DNA from: Pirellulaceae bacterium
Lineage (GTDB): Bacteria > Planctomycetota > Planctomycetia > Pirellulales > Pirellulaceae
Assembly: GCA_023382975.1 (NCBI GenBank)
Contig: JAHDXO010000022.1
Span: forward strand, 41,706-105,705
Reading direction: 5' to 3'
DNA length: 64,000 nt
Shown here: positions 1-8,481 of the stretch, piece by piece
Layout of the letters: each line of letters opens with the position of its first letter
Numbering within the stretch: position 1 is the stretch's first letter
Made by a program: the position numbers and the translations under genes
The notes under the pieces: model-generated
Databases searched by the model: none
Told to the model about the DNA's origin: nothing
What the model saw: only the letters and a program-made list of their open reading frames with translations

Positions 1-397
1 GTAGTTGCTGACGGAGTTGCTGCAGATTCCGGTCGTGGTCGGGGCCGCTGGGTTTGGCGATGAAGTCGAACGCGCCGTCCCGGAGTGCCTGGATCGTGAT
101 GTCCGCACCTCGCTTGGTGTGCGAACTGACCATGATCACGCCGACAGCCGAGTCCGCCGATCGGCCCGCGTTGAAACGTTGGATCGCGCGGAGCGTCTCC
201 AAGCCATCCATCCCCGGCATTTCGACGTCCAGGGTGACGACATCCGGCGGCGTGGCCTGGACGAACTCCAACGCCTTCTGGCCGTTGAACACGGAACCGA
301 CCACCGCGACATCGCCTTCGTCCGCCAAAGACGCTTCGAGGGCGTTGCGGAAGATCCGCGAATCATCGACGATCAACACTCGAGCGGTCGCTGGCAT
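1..397 (-). CDS. cheB: CheB chemotaxis methylesterase / response regulator, N-terminal part (runs off the window)
   Basis: Translating the minus strand from ATG 397-395 gives a receiver domain opening MPATARVLIVDDSRIF, with the acidic pocket in VDD and the phospho-acceptor Asp in VVTLDVEMPGMDGL, around residue 59. The later IMVSSH and FDFIAKPSGP segments are typical of CheB, where the receiver precedes the methylesterase domain. That second domain lies beyond base 1. In the family, phosphorylated CheB removes methyl groups from receptor glutamates to reset adaptation. It follows the minus-strand cheA-cheW-mcp genes after about 700 bp without genes, so it may have its own promoter. No cheR is seen. 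A receiver protein of another type cannot be fully excluded without the C-terminus, but the KPSG motif favours CheB. Confidence 0.88.
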   Translation of the reverse strand, partial: MPATARVLIVDDSRIFRNALEASLADEGDVAVVGSVFNGQKALEFVQATPPDVVTLDVEMPGMDGLETLRAIQRFNAGRSADSAVGVIMVSSHTKRGADITIQALRDGAFDFIAKPSGPDHDRNLQQLRQQL

Positions 398-1094
398 GGT
401 CGAGTTTCATTTCCTGAACGCAGTTACCACTTTCCTGACGAGGCCGAGACGGACGATGAGCAACGCGATCAATGTGACCGCGTTGAGTCACCGAGTCAAT
501 CCGGGAGGCGCGTCCTCGCAAGGTCTGGCGAAGCAACGAAGTTCGTATTTCTTCCGACAGCACGATCAATCGTGAACTCCCGCGAAGCCGGTTTCCGCGC
601 ATTGGCTGCTCAGCATCGCTCCAGAGATCTCTGTCGAATTTGGCCGTAGCTGCCGTCGCCTGTCTGCCGACAGGCAGGCCTGACGGCGGAATTCCACGCT
701 CTGGCGAGCTTGAACATTGATGCACGTTCAGTCAACGTTTTTCAAAGCGACAGTTGCGAATAGCCACTGGTTTCCACCCTTGTTGTTTTGCACAAGTCAG
801 ATGCTGAGCTTCGGGCCGAAGGCCCAGCAATTTGCCTAGTCCAGGCCAACGGCCTGGGAATCGAGGCAGCGGTGTATCAGGAGGGCTGAAGGCCCGGCCG
901 TTTACAGGATCGCGGCAACCCTCGCGCCGAAATTCGACAAATGGCCGGGCCGTTGGCCCTGAACGGTTCATCTACATCCGCCTACCCAGGCCGATAGCCT
1001 GGGCTAAGCAAACGGGCGGGCCCTTGGCCCTGACCACGGGCATCATAACCCACGCTCTAGCGAGCGTAGCTACGACAGTTATTTTTCGGACGGC
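398..1094. other. Non-coding gap rich in palindromes
   Basis: About 700 bases between the MCP stop and cheB. Short ORFs here have no recognisable protein character. Two copies of an element reading CCACGCTCT(G/A)GCGAGC occur near 694-709 and 1050-1065. Six GC-rich hairpins lie between 813 and 1030 and are listed separately. Confidence 0.7.
813..1030. repeat. Cluster of six short REP-like palindromes
   Basis: Imperfect inverted repeats are visible at 813-825 (GGGCCGAAGGCCC), 841-857 (CCAGGCCAACGGCCTGG), 883-895 (GGGCTGAAGGCCC), 947-959 (GGGCCGTTGGCCC), 985-1003 (CCCAGG-N7-CCTGGG) and 1018-1030 (GGGCCCTTGGCCC). The arms are GGCC-based and alternate between a GGGCC class and a CCAGGCC class. 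They resemble the dispersed palindromes common between planctomycete genes. They lie in the gap after the MCP gene, so a role in 3'-end stability or attenuation ahead of cheB is possible but is inference. Confidence 0.75.
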
Positions 1095-3347
1095 TCAGAT
1101 CCGGAATGCTTCGACCAGTCGTTCCAGTTGCTGGGAGATCTCGGCCAACCTCTGGGCGGCCGAGTTCACCGACTGGGCACTGGCGGTGTTGTCGCGCATG
1201 GCGTGACTGACGCCGTGGATGTTGGCGGAGATGGCGCCGACGGCATGGGCGGCTTCGCTGGCGTTGCGGGACATGTCGTTGGCGGCGCTGGCTGCTTCAC
1301 CCGCGTTGCGGGACATGTCGTTGGCGCCTTTGGCGACCTCGGCGATCGAACGGGCGATGTGCTGGACCCCCTGGCTCGCCTCGTCCAGGCTGGCGGTGCT
1401 GGTCTTGGCGGACAGGCTTTGCCGATCCATGGACTCGGAGATGCGGATGGACGAAGCGTTCAGCGTGTGGATGATCTGCTGGACCTCGCGGTTCACGCTG
1501 ACCGCGTCCCGCGTGCTGCTCTGGACGCCTTCGATCTTGCGTGCGATATCCTCCGCGGCCCGTGCGCTCTGGTTTGCCAACTCCTTGATCTCGTGGGCCA
1601 CGACGGCAAAGCCCTTGCCGGCTTCGCCCGCCGAGGTGGCCTCGATCGTGGCGTTCAGCGCCAGCAGATTCGTTTGCATGGCGATCATCTTGATGGCTTC
1701 GGTCACCTTGCCGATGTCGGCCGCCGAACGCTCCAGTTCTTTCATGGCGTTGCCGGCCCCGTCGGCAATGCTTATGGCGCGGTCGGCCACCTGGGATCCC
1801 TCGCGGGCATCGTGGGAGATCGCCTCGAATGCCTGAGCCGATTCCTGCAGCGCCGCGGCCACCGTGGTGACGTTGCGGGCCGTTGCTTCGGCGGCAGCGG
1901 AGATCGTGCCGACATTGACGCTGATCTGTTCGCTGGCCGACGAGATCGAAGCCACGTTCATGCTCATCTCTTCGGCGGCCGCCGCCATGGTCGTGATGTT
2001 CGTGGCCATCTGTTCGGTGCTGCTGGCGACCTGTGCCGCCTGGGCCGTCATTTGTTCGCTCTGCGCCAACACCTGGTGCGAAACGGACGAGAGTTCCGAG
2101 GCCGAACCGCCGATGTTCCGCGAGACCGTGCGAATCTCGCCGACCACTCTGCCGAAGGCGGCGGCGATCCGATCCATCGCCCCGGCCAGCAATCCCAATT
2201 CGTCGCGCTGCACCAGGTTCATACGCCCGGTCAGATCGCCCTGGGCAATGGCCTCGGAGAGCGATACGCCGCGGCTGATCGGCTCGACGATCGAACGAGT
2301 CAAGAGAAAGGCCAGCACGGTGCTGACGGCGATGCCCGCCAGGGGCGCCAGGAGCATCAACCACTGAGACCAACGCGTTGTCGTCTGAACGCCGGTCAGC
2401 GTATCGAGCATCCGGTCGCGCAGCTCCTCTTGCAGCAAGACGAGCGAGTCCATGCACGTGTCGACTTGGTCGTTTGCGGACTCGGCCAAGCGGCTGGACC
2501 GGTCGTTAGAATTCGTCCGCAACAGTTTCTGCATCTTGACCAAGTGGATAGGAACCGCGCGCCAGGCGGCGTTCAGAGCCTCAAGCCGCTGCTGATCTTG
2601 GTCGTCCACATTCGCCGCCAACTCCACCAACCTGGCTTCCATCTCCTTCTTGAGCATGGCGATCTGTTCATCCAGACGATCCATCACTTCGTCCGTCGTA
2701 TCGAAGACATGCTGATTCGTCTGGCGGTGCAGGTCGAGCGCGATCACCTGCAAGCGGGCGACCGCCGGGCGGAGCGTCGCTGCGTTAGCGCGGCGGCCGT
2801 CGTCGGCCCCGGACGTCTCGGCCAGGACTCGGTCGAGCTGTCGCAGCCAGGCGCCGGCCGCTTCGTCGATCTCGCGGATCCTGCCGCCCAGGTCTCCGAT
2901 CGCCAACTGATGCGCCTTGAAGTTCGTGTTCTCCAGACTCAGGCTGAGACATGGCTCCAGGGTTTCCCGGTAACTCTCCCACGCCTGGTGAAAGCCATCG
3001 AGGAGTTTTCGTTCGTCGGGATACTTCCGTCGATCGAGCAACGTGGACAATTCGACATAGGCGACTTCCATCCGCTTCGCGGTGTCGCGAGCCCGCCTGG
3101 CATACTCCTGCGACTGGGCATCGTCATACGTAATGACCGCGCGAAACTGCATCCTTCGCGTTAACGCTACGCCATCCCGCAAATCAGAGGCCAGCATCGT
3201 CATCCTGGCGGTCACTTCGACCATTTCCTGCAGTTCCCGGCTCACTTCGCCGAGCCCTCGATGACCGACCACCGCGACGGCCATCACGCAGCCGACGAGA
3301 ATACCGACAATCAGGCCCAATTTCGTGCGTAGTCGTAAGTGGTTCAT
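1095..3347 (-). CDS. Methyl-accepting chemotaxis protein (MCP)
   Basis: A 750-residue transmembrane receptor. TM1 spans about residues 10-28 and TM2 about 329-350, leaving a mostly helical sensor region of roughly 300 residues between them. A HAMP domain (about 350-400) follows, then a long coiled-coil signalling domain. The conserved hairpin tip lies near 555-590 and contains MQTNLLALNATIEA and AGEAGKGFAVVA. The start at 3347 is chosen because its ATG overlaps the cheW stop (ATGA) and an AAGGAAA ribosome site lies upstream; the much longer upstream reading is the cheW and cheA strand in another frame. The protein should form trimers of dimers with CheW and CheA at the inner membrane. No C-terminal CheR/CheB tethering pentapeptide is seen. 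A 42-base unit is duplicated near the C-terminus (1261-1326). Confidence 0.95.
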   Translation of the reverse strand: MNHLRLRTKLGLIVGILVGCVMAVAVVGHRGLGEVSRELQEMVEVTARMTMLASDLRDGVALTRRMQFRAVITYDDAQSQEYARRARDTAKRMEVAYVELSTLLDRRKYPDERKLLDGFHQAWESYRETLEPCLSLSLENTNFKAHQLAIGDLGGRIREIDEAAGAWLRQLDRVLAETSGADDGRRANAATLRPAVARLQVIALDLHRQTNQHVFDTTDEVMDRLDEQIAMLKKEMEARLVELAANVDDQDQQRLEALNAAWRAVPIHLVKMQKLLRTNSNDRSSRLAESANDQVDTCMDSLVLLQEELRDRMLDTLTGVQTTTRWSQWLMLLAPLAGIAVSTVLAFLLTRSIVEPISRGVSLSEAIAQGDLTGRMNLVQRDELGLLAGAMDRIAAAFGRVVGEIRTVSRNIGGSASELSSVSHQVLAQSEQMTAQAAQVASSTEQMATNITTMAAAAEEMSMNVASISSASEQISVNVGTISAAAEATARNVTTVAAALQESAQAFEAISHDAREGSQVADRAISIADGAGNAMKELERSAADIGKVTEAIKMIAMQTNLLALNATIEATSAGEAGKGFAVVAHEIKELANQSARAAEDIARKIEGVQSSTRDAVSVNREVQQIIHTLNASSIRISESMDRQSLSAKTSTASLDEASQGVQHIARSIAEVAKGANDMSRNAGEAASAANDMSRNASEAAHAVGAISANIHGVSHAMRDNTASAQSVNSAAQRLAEISQQLERLVEAFRI

Positions 3348-3916
3348 AGAGAGTTTTCCTTCGAAGGGTTCCGATGCAAGAAAGGTTCCCGACACCTTCT
3401 CGCAATGATTTGTTCCAAACACAATGGCAGACGGCCCGCGTCGAGGATCAACAGCAGATGTCCGTCCAGTTTGCCGACGCCGTGGATCAGCTCTTCGTGA
3501 GGCAACAGGCCCGCGTTCTGGCCATCGTTGTCGCTGCTCCCGCGATGCGATTCGATCTGGTCGGCGCTCAATTCCACCATGTCGCCGATGCGCTGGACCA
3601 GGACGGCCAAAGCGTCGCCCAGAGGTGGTTTGAAGACGATCAGGCGACTGTCCGCATCCAGTTCCGCGGGCGAGCGGTGCAGCAAACAATTGAGGTCGAC
3701 GACCAGGACGATGTGGCCGCGCAGATTCACGTAGCCGCGCACCGGGCTCGGCGCATGCGGAATGGGCGTCAGCGACGGCACGGCGGTGACCTCTTTCACC
3801 AAGTCCGTCGCGATGCCGAACCAACCCTCGCGCAGCCGGAACGTGGTGTAACTCACCGCTTCGGTCTGCCCGAAGACGACTCCCGACCCTGCTGTCGAGC
3901 TCGTTGCGTGGCTCAT
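3344..3916 (-). CDS. cheW: CheW-like adaptor
   Basis: A 190-residue protein with a single CheW/SH3-like fold. Visible features are the opening strand TTFRLREGWFGIATDLV, the conserved GYVNLRGHIVLVVDL segment near residues 61-75, and LLLILDAGRLP near the end. CheW couples receptors to the CheA kinase. It starts at 3916, where ATG overlaps the cheA TGA by four bases (ATGA), and it ends in the same kind of overlap with the MCP gene. The three genes should therefore be translationally coupled. At 190 residues it is slightly longer than a minimal CheW (about 150-170), with a non-conserved N-terminal stretch of about 18 residues. Confidence 0.92.
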   Translation of the reverse strand: MSHATSSTAGSGVVFGQTEAVSYTTFRLREGWFGIATDLVKEVTAVPSLTPIPHAPSPVRGYVNLRGHIVLVVDLNCLLHRSPAELDADSRLIVFKPPLGDALAVLVQRIGDMVELSADQIESHRGSSDNDGQNAGLLPHEELIHGVGKLDGHLLLILDAGRLPLCLEQIIARRCREPFLHRNPSKENSL

Positions 3917-6900
3917 CGTGCGTGTGCCTTCCTCTGCTCGCCCAGCAGTTTCGCCACGGTGCGCAGAAACTGCTGGCGGTCCAGTTTGACTTCGTAGCCG
4001 TTGAATCCACAGGATCGAGCCCGAACGCGATCGGCATCGCTGTCGAGCGTCGTGAGCGCTAGTAGCGGCAGACCTGTCAGGTTCGAACGCTGGCGGATCG
4101 CCTTGGCCAGCGTCCAGCCGTCCATGCCCGGCATCTCGATGTCCGAGACGACCAGATCGAAAGCGTCGCTCTCCAACATGCGGATCGCCTGGGCGCCGTC
4201 CACCGCCGAGACCGCCTCGTACCCCGCCTCGTCCAAGTAGCCTCGCACCAACTCGCGAAAGAACTCGGTGTCGTCCACGACCAGGATCTTGCCTTGCCGA
4301 GATCGCGTTTCGTCGGTGGATGCGGCCGTTCCCGTTGGATCGCTTTGTTCCGCCAGTCGGCACAGATCCAACAGCAAGGTCATCCGGCCGCGGAGGACTG
4401 TCGAGCCGACGACGCCATCGGCTCGAAACGCATCGTGCGTGATTCCGCTGGGCAAGGTGTCCGCATCCAGGATCGACGTAGCCAAAAGGCCCAGGGGCCG
4501 CTTGATGTTTTTCGGCAGGAGAAGAAACAGAGGATGGGCCGGAGCGGCGGCCGAGACGGGTAGAACCTGGTCCAAACGCAACAGGGGCGTGGTGACACCG
4601 TCGACGAGCAGGAATTCGCGCGAGCCGACTCGCTCGATGCGCTGCGGATCGACCATCACCAGACGCCGGATCATGGCCAGCGGCACCGCGAATTGCTCGT
4701 CCGGCCCGTACCGGAACAGCAGCACCGGAGCGGTTTCATCTCGCTGGGAACCGTCGCCCGGCTGTTCCCGCGGGACGTGTTCGCCGAAGCGGACGCCCGC
4801 ATGCCGGCCGATGCCTTCCATGTTCAGGATCAATGCGACCTGTCCGTCGCCCAGAATGGTCGCTCCCGAGAAACAGGTCAGCGGCTTCAGCAAGCCGTGC
4901 ATCGGTTTGACCACAATCTCTTCGTTCTTCAGGATCTGGTCGACGATCAAGCCAAATCGCCGCTCGCCAACTCGGACCACGGCGAAAAAGGTCGCCGTGT
5001 CCGGTCGCGGCGATCGCACGATGGCTTCGCGGGTCTCTGTGTCGAGCGGCGCGGGACGTTCGAGTACTTCGCTCAGTCGTACCAAAGGCAGCAATCGGCC
5101 GCGCAACCGCACGACTTCCTGGTCCATGGTGTTCTCGATCCGGGGCTGCCCTGGCTCGGGATGCAGGCAAACCAGTTCTTCCAGATCCTTCTGCGGGATG
5201 GCATAGCATTGATCCTGGACGCGGACCATCAGACAGGGAATGATGGCCAGCGTCAGCGGCACTCGCAGCGTGAACGTGGTGCCTTGTCCGAGCGTCGAAT
5301 CGATCTCGAGCGTTCCGCCCAAGCGGTCCAGGTTGGTCTTGACCACGTCCATGCCGACTCCGCGTCCCGAGAGATCCGTCACGGTGCTGGCGGTAGAAAA
5401 CCCGGGCAGCGTGATCAATGCCAGAGTTTCCTTGTCGCTCAGGCGGGCCAAATCGGCCTCGGTCCGCAGGCCGCTGGCCAGGATCTTGCTCCGTAGCCGC
5501 TCGACATCGATCCCCTGCCCGTCGTCTCGGACCTCGATGTAGATCTGGCCGCCCTGCTGGCGCGCGCCGAGCGTGATGCGGCCCGCCGCCGGCTTGCCGG
5601 CCGACGCGCGCTGGTCGGGCGTTTCCAGGCCGTGGTCGCAGCAGTTGCGGATCAGGTGGGTCAGCGGGTCGGACAGCAGTTCCAGCACGCTCTTGTCCAA
5701 CTCGACTTCCGTCCCGCTCACCTCCAGTTCGATCGACTTGCCCATCTGCCGCGCCATGTCGCGGACGGTCCGCGGGAATCGGGCGAACAGGTTGCCCACC
5801 GGCTGCATTCGGGTTTGAGTCACCGCGCCCTGCAATTGGCTGGTCAAGGCGTCCAGGCGTTGCAGGACCGGCCGGATGGCGGCTTCGCCCGATTCGATCG
5901 ACCGCAGCGCCTGGTTCCGCACCAACACCAGTTCGCCCGCCAGCGTCATCAGTTGATCGACCAGCGGGACGGGAATCCGCACGCTTGCCGAACGATCCGG
6001 TCCGCGCTGCGGCTCGTCCACGGACCTTGCAGGTTCTGCCAATGCAACCGGCGGTTCTGACAACCGCGGATGGCCGACATCGTCGACCGGGGGCGTGTCG
6101 TCGGCAGCGGGAGTCGGCTCGGCCAGGCATTGCTGGAGCCGCTGGACAATGTCACTGACATCGGCCTCGTTGCTTCGCTGAGCGTCATCCACCAAGGCCT
6201 GAATGCGGTCGCTTCCGGCCAACAGGGTATCGACCAAGGCGGCGTCGAACGCCATCCCGGACTGCGGCAGCGCTTCCAGCACGCTCTCCATGGCATGGGC
6301 CAGTTGCTCGATCGTCCGGCAGCCGACGAAACCAGCGCCGCCTTTGATGGAATGCATGGCTCGCAACAACCGCTGCAGGCATGGAGCGTCCGCCTCGGCG
6401 GGCCGTTGTTCCAGCACCAGGAGATCCCGCACCACGTTGGCCAGATGTTCCTTGGCCTCGTTGACAAACTCGAGGACCGCCGCTTGGGATGCCGCCGTCG
6501 TCGTAGCTGCCGTTGCGGTCGTTGTCACCGTCGCCGCCACCGTCGCGACGCGAGGCGCCAGTTGACCGCTGCGCACCGCCGCGATCTCGGCGACCCAATG
6601 CTCAAGCTCCTCCGGCGGCACCGTACCACCGCGTCCCGAACCGGAGGGAGTCCCCAGACGCCCCAAGGCGTCGACGCCCCGCAACAGCACATCCACCGCG
6701 TCGCAGGTCAGTGCAATCTGCCCGCGCTGGGCCGCGACGAAACAATCCTCCAAGTGATGGGAGACCTGGACCGCTGCTTCGAAACCGACAATCCTCGCGG
6801 CGCCTTTGATCGAGTGGGCCGCCCGCATCAAGGATTCGAGTTGCCGAAGGTCGTCCGGCGACTTCTCCAGCGCCAGCATCCCCGAACTCAAGGTCGCCAA

Positions 6901-6966
6901 GTGCGTCTCGAGTTCGGCGCGAAACAACTCCAGCAAAGCCGGATCGGGGGACGGTGGATCGGTCAT
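3913..6966 (-). CDS. cheA: Hybrid chemotaxis histidine kinase CheA with two Hpt domains and a C-terminal receiver
   Basis: A 1017-residue kinase. Two Hpt domains are recognisable by HSIKGAARIVGF (His51) and HSIKGGAGFVGC (His205), separated by an Ala/Thr-rich linker near residues 140-160. A dimerisation helix and an HATPase domain follow, with the N-box in LTHLIRNCCDHGLE, DDGQGID, and GRGVGMDVV. Two CheW-like (P5) domains come next, the second divergent. The protein ends in a receiver beginning ILVVDDTEF with acceptor Asp in VVSDIEMPGMDGW. In the family, CheA autophosphorylates on the Hpt His and passes phosphate to receivers such as CheB or CheY. Tandem Hpt domains plus an attached receiver indicate an internal phosphorelay or sink, as in gliding or twitching-type and alternative-function systems. 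It is first in a coupled operon with cheW and the MCP. Confidence 0.95.
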   Translation of the reverse strand: MTDPPSPDPALLELFRAELETHLATLSSGMLALEKSPDDLRQLESLMRAAHSIKGAARIVGFEAAVQVSHHLEDCFVAAQRGQIALTCDAVDVLLRGVDALGRLGTPSGSGRGGTVPPEELEHWVAEIAAVRSGQLAPRVATVAATVTTTATAATTTAASQAAVLEFVNEAKEHLANVVRDLLVLEQRPAEADAPCLQRLLRAMHSIKGGAGFVGCRTIEQLAHAMESVLEALPQSGMAFDAALVDTLLAGSDRIQALVDDAQRSNEADVSDIVQRLQQCLAEPTPAADDTPPVDDVGHPRLSEPPVALAEPARSVDEPQRGPDRSASVRIPVPLVDQLMTLAGELVLVRNQALRSIESGEAAIRPVLQRLDALTSQLQGAVTQTRMQPVGNLFARFPRTVRDMARQMGKSIELEVSGTEVELDKSVLELLSDPLTHLIRNCCDHGLETPDQRASAGKPAAGRITLGARQQGGQIYIEVRDDGQGIDVERLRSKILASGLRTEADLARLSDKETLALITLPGFSTASTVTDLSGRGVGMDVVKTNLDRLGGTLEIDSTLGQGTTFTLRVPLTLAIIPCLMVRVQDQCYAIPQKDLEELVCLHPEPGQPRIENTMDQEVVRLRGRLLPLVRLSEVLERPAPLDTETREAIVRSPRPDTATFFAVVRVGERRFGLIVDQILKNEEIVVKPMHGLLKPLTCFSGATILGDGQVALILNMEGIGRHAGVRFGEHVPREQPGDGSQRDETAPVLLFRYGPDEQFAVPLAMIRRLVMVDPQRIERVGSREFLLVDGVTTPLLRLDQVLPVSAAAPAHPLFLLLPKNIKRPLGLLATSILDADTLPSGITHDAFRADGVVGSTVLRGRMTLLLDLCRLAEQSDPTGTAASTDETRSRQGKILVVDDTEFFRELVRGYLDEAGYEAVSAVDGAQAIRMLESDAFDLVVSDIEMPGMDGWTLAKAIRQRSNLTGLPLLALTTLDSDADRVRARSCGFNGYEVKLDRQQFLRTVAKLLGEQRKAHAR

Positions 6967-7173
6967 CTGCAGGGCACAGCCGGGGTGTTACGAGATCGGC
7001 ACTGTTGTATTATAGTTGCCGTTTGGCAACGGTTGTGCCGGTCGCGAAAACTCAGGGCCGGTTGTGCGGATTGTCCGAATGTTTCCGGTCGGTCGGCCCC
7101 TGGGGCGACGAAGCCGATTCCCATTTTCAGGCGCGAGCGTGAAGGCCCGCGAGTTCCAGTCGGGGATTTACCG

Positions 7174-8385
7174 ATGAGTTCCACGGATTTAGCCGCCGCT
7201 GCCACCTCGGTTTCGCCGCCGCAGCGACAAATCACGGTGCTGTTGGTGGACGACCAGCCGATCGTCGCGGAAGCCGTCCGGCGGATGTTGGCCCCGGAGA
7301 GCGACGTCGCGCTACACTACTGCCAGGATCCGACGCGGGCCATCGCCGAAGCCAACACGCTTCAGCCGACCGTGATCCTGCAAGATCTGGTGATGCCCGA
7401 CCTGGACGGCCTGACGCTGGTCAAGTTCTTCCGGGCCAATCCGGCAACTCGCGAGGTTCCGTTGATCGTGCTGTCGACCAAAGAGGAGCCGACGATCAAG
7501 GCCGAGGCGTTCGGCGTGGGCGCCAACGACTATCTGGTCAAGTTGCCGGATCGCCTGGAGTTGGTCGCTCGGGTCCGCTATCACTCGAAGGGCTACATCG
7601 CCCAACTGGAGCGGAACGAGGCGTACCGGGCACTGGCCGAAAGCCGCCGTCTGCTGGCGGACGAGGTGGCCGAGGCGGCGAAGTACGTCCGCTCGCTACT
7701 GCCCGCCCCGCTGACCGATGGGCCCGTGCGAGTCGATTGGCGTTTCGTTCCCAGCACGCAACTGGGCGGCGATTCGTTCAGCTACCACTGGTTGGACGAC
7801 GACCATTTCGCCCTGTTCCTGCTGGACGTCAGCGGCCACGGCGTCGGATCGTCGTTGATGTCCGTCTCGGCGCTGAATATCCTCCGCTCGCAGGCGTTGC
7901 CGCACACCGACTTCCGCGATCCGGGACAAGTGCTGGCGGGACTGAACGCCGCGTTCGATATGGAGCATCACGACAATAAGTTCTTCACCATCTGGTACGG
8001 GGTGTACCGGCCCGTCACCCGCCAATTGACCTTTGCGGGCGGCGGCCATCCGCCGGGGCTGCTGCTGAGCCGTTCCGCGCAGCAGGGACTGTCGCTGACG
8101 CCGCTCGAATCGCAAGGCCCGATGATCGGCATGTTGCCAGACGAAGAGTTCCCGACGCAGACCGTCGAGTTGCCCCCGGCGGCCAAGCTGCTGATCTTCA
8201 GCGACGGCGTGTTCGAGATCGATCGGGCCGACGGCACGATGTGGACGTTCGAGGACTTCCAGGAATACCTTGCGACCCTCCCGCCCGACGCTCCCCTGAT
8301 GGACCGCCTGCTGCAGCACGCTCAGGCCCTCCACGGCTCCGATCAACTGACCGACGATTTCTCGATCGTGCAAGCAGAATTCTGA
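7174..8385 (+). CDS. Receiver-PP2C (RsbU-type) phosphatase response regulator
   Basis: A 403-residue soluble protein. Residues about 20-140 form a receiver with VDD near the start, acceptor Asp in VILQDLVMPDLDGL, and a conserved Lys in DYLVKLPDR. A helical linker leads to a SpoIIE/RsbU-like PP2C serine phosphatase domain, with metal-binding motifs GGDSFSYHW, FLLDVSGHGVGSS, AGGGHPPGLLL and LIFSDGVFEI. Such proteins dephosphorylate anti-sigma antagonists or similar targets when the receiver is phosphorylated. The start at 7174 is preferred because the long upstream extension overlaps cheA on the other strand and has no protein character. It is divergent from hybrid cheA across 207 bp and could be an output of that kinase; this is inferred from position only. 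No STAS anti-sigma antagonist partner is seen nearby. Confidence 0.93.
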   Translation: MSSTDLAAAATSVSPPQRQITVLLVDDQPIVAEAVRRMLAPESDVALHYCQDPTRAIAEANTLQPTVILQDLVMPDLDGLTLVKFFRANPATREVPLIVLSTKEEPTIKAEAFGVGANDYLVKLPDRLELVARVRYHSKGYIAQLERNEAYRALAESRRLLADEVAEAAKYVRSLLPAPLTDGPVRVDWRFVPSTQLGGDSFSYHWLDDDHFALFLLDVSGHGVGSSLMSVSALNILRSQALPHTDFRDPGQVLAGLNAAFDMEHHDNKFFTIWYGVYRPVTRQLTFAGGGHPPGLLLSRSAQQGLSLTPLESQGPMIGMLPDEEFPTQTVELPPAAKLLIFSDGVFEIDRADGTMWTFEDFQEYLATLPPDAPLMDRLLQHAQALHGSDQLTDDFSIVQAEF

Positions 8386-8451
8386 GCCAGTCGGGTTGCC
8401 CGAGATTTCCGGGATGTAGTGCAGAATCGCCGCCCCACCCGAGCAAGCGAG

Positions 8452-8481
8452 TTGGCTGGAGTGTACGCTTTAGCGTGTTAT
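8452..8481. repeat. Short palindromic repeat, copy 1
   Basis: The core ACGCTTTAGCGT (8465-8476) is a hairpin preceded by TTGGCTGGAGTGT. A related unit with core CACGCTTCAGCGTG lies at 11525-11550 in the same orientation. Copy 1 abuts the stop codon of the TPR gene, so it sits at the 3' end of the TIR operon. Confidence 0.6.

Noticed and set aside
1128..3164. A 678-codon open frame opposite the MCP gene
   Set aside because: It is the antisense of a clear MCP; composition is biased and no domain is seen. High GC makes long shadow frames common here.
6070..7173. Upstream extension of the receiver-PP2C gene
   Set aside because: It overlaps cheA on the other strand and has no protein-like sequence; the receiver domain begins near 7174.
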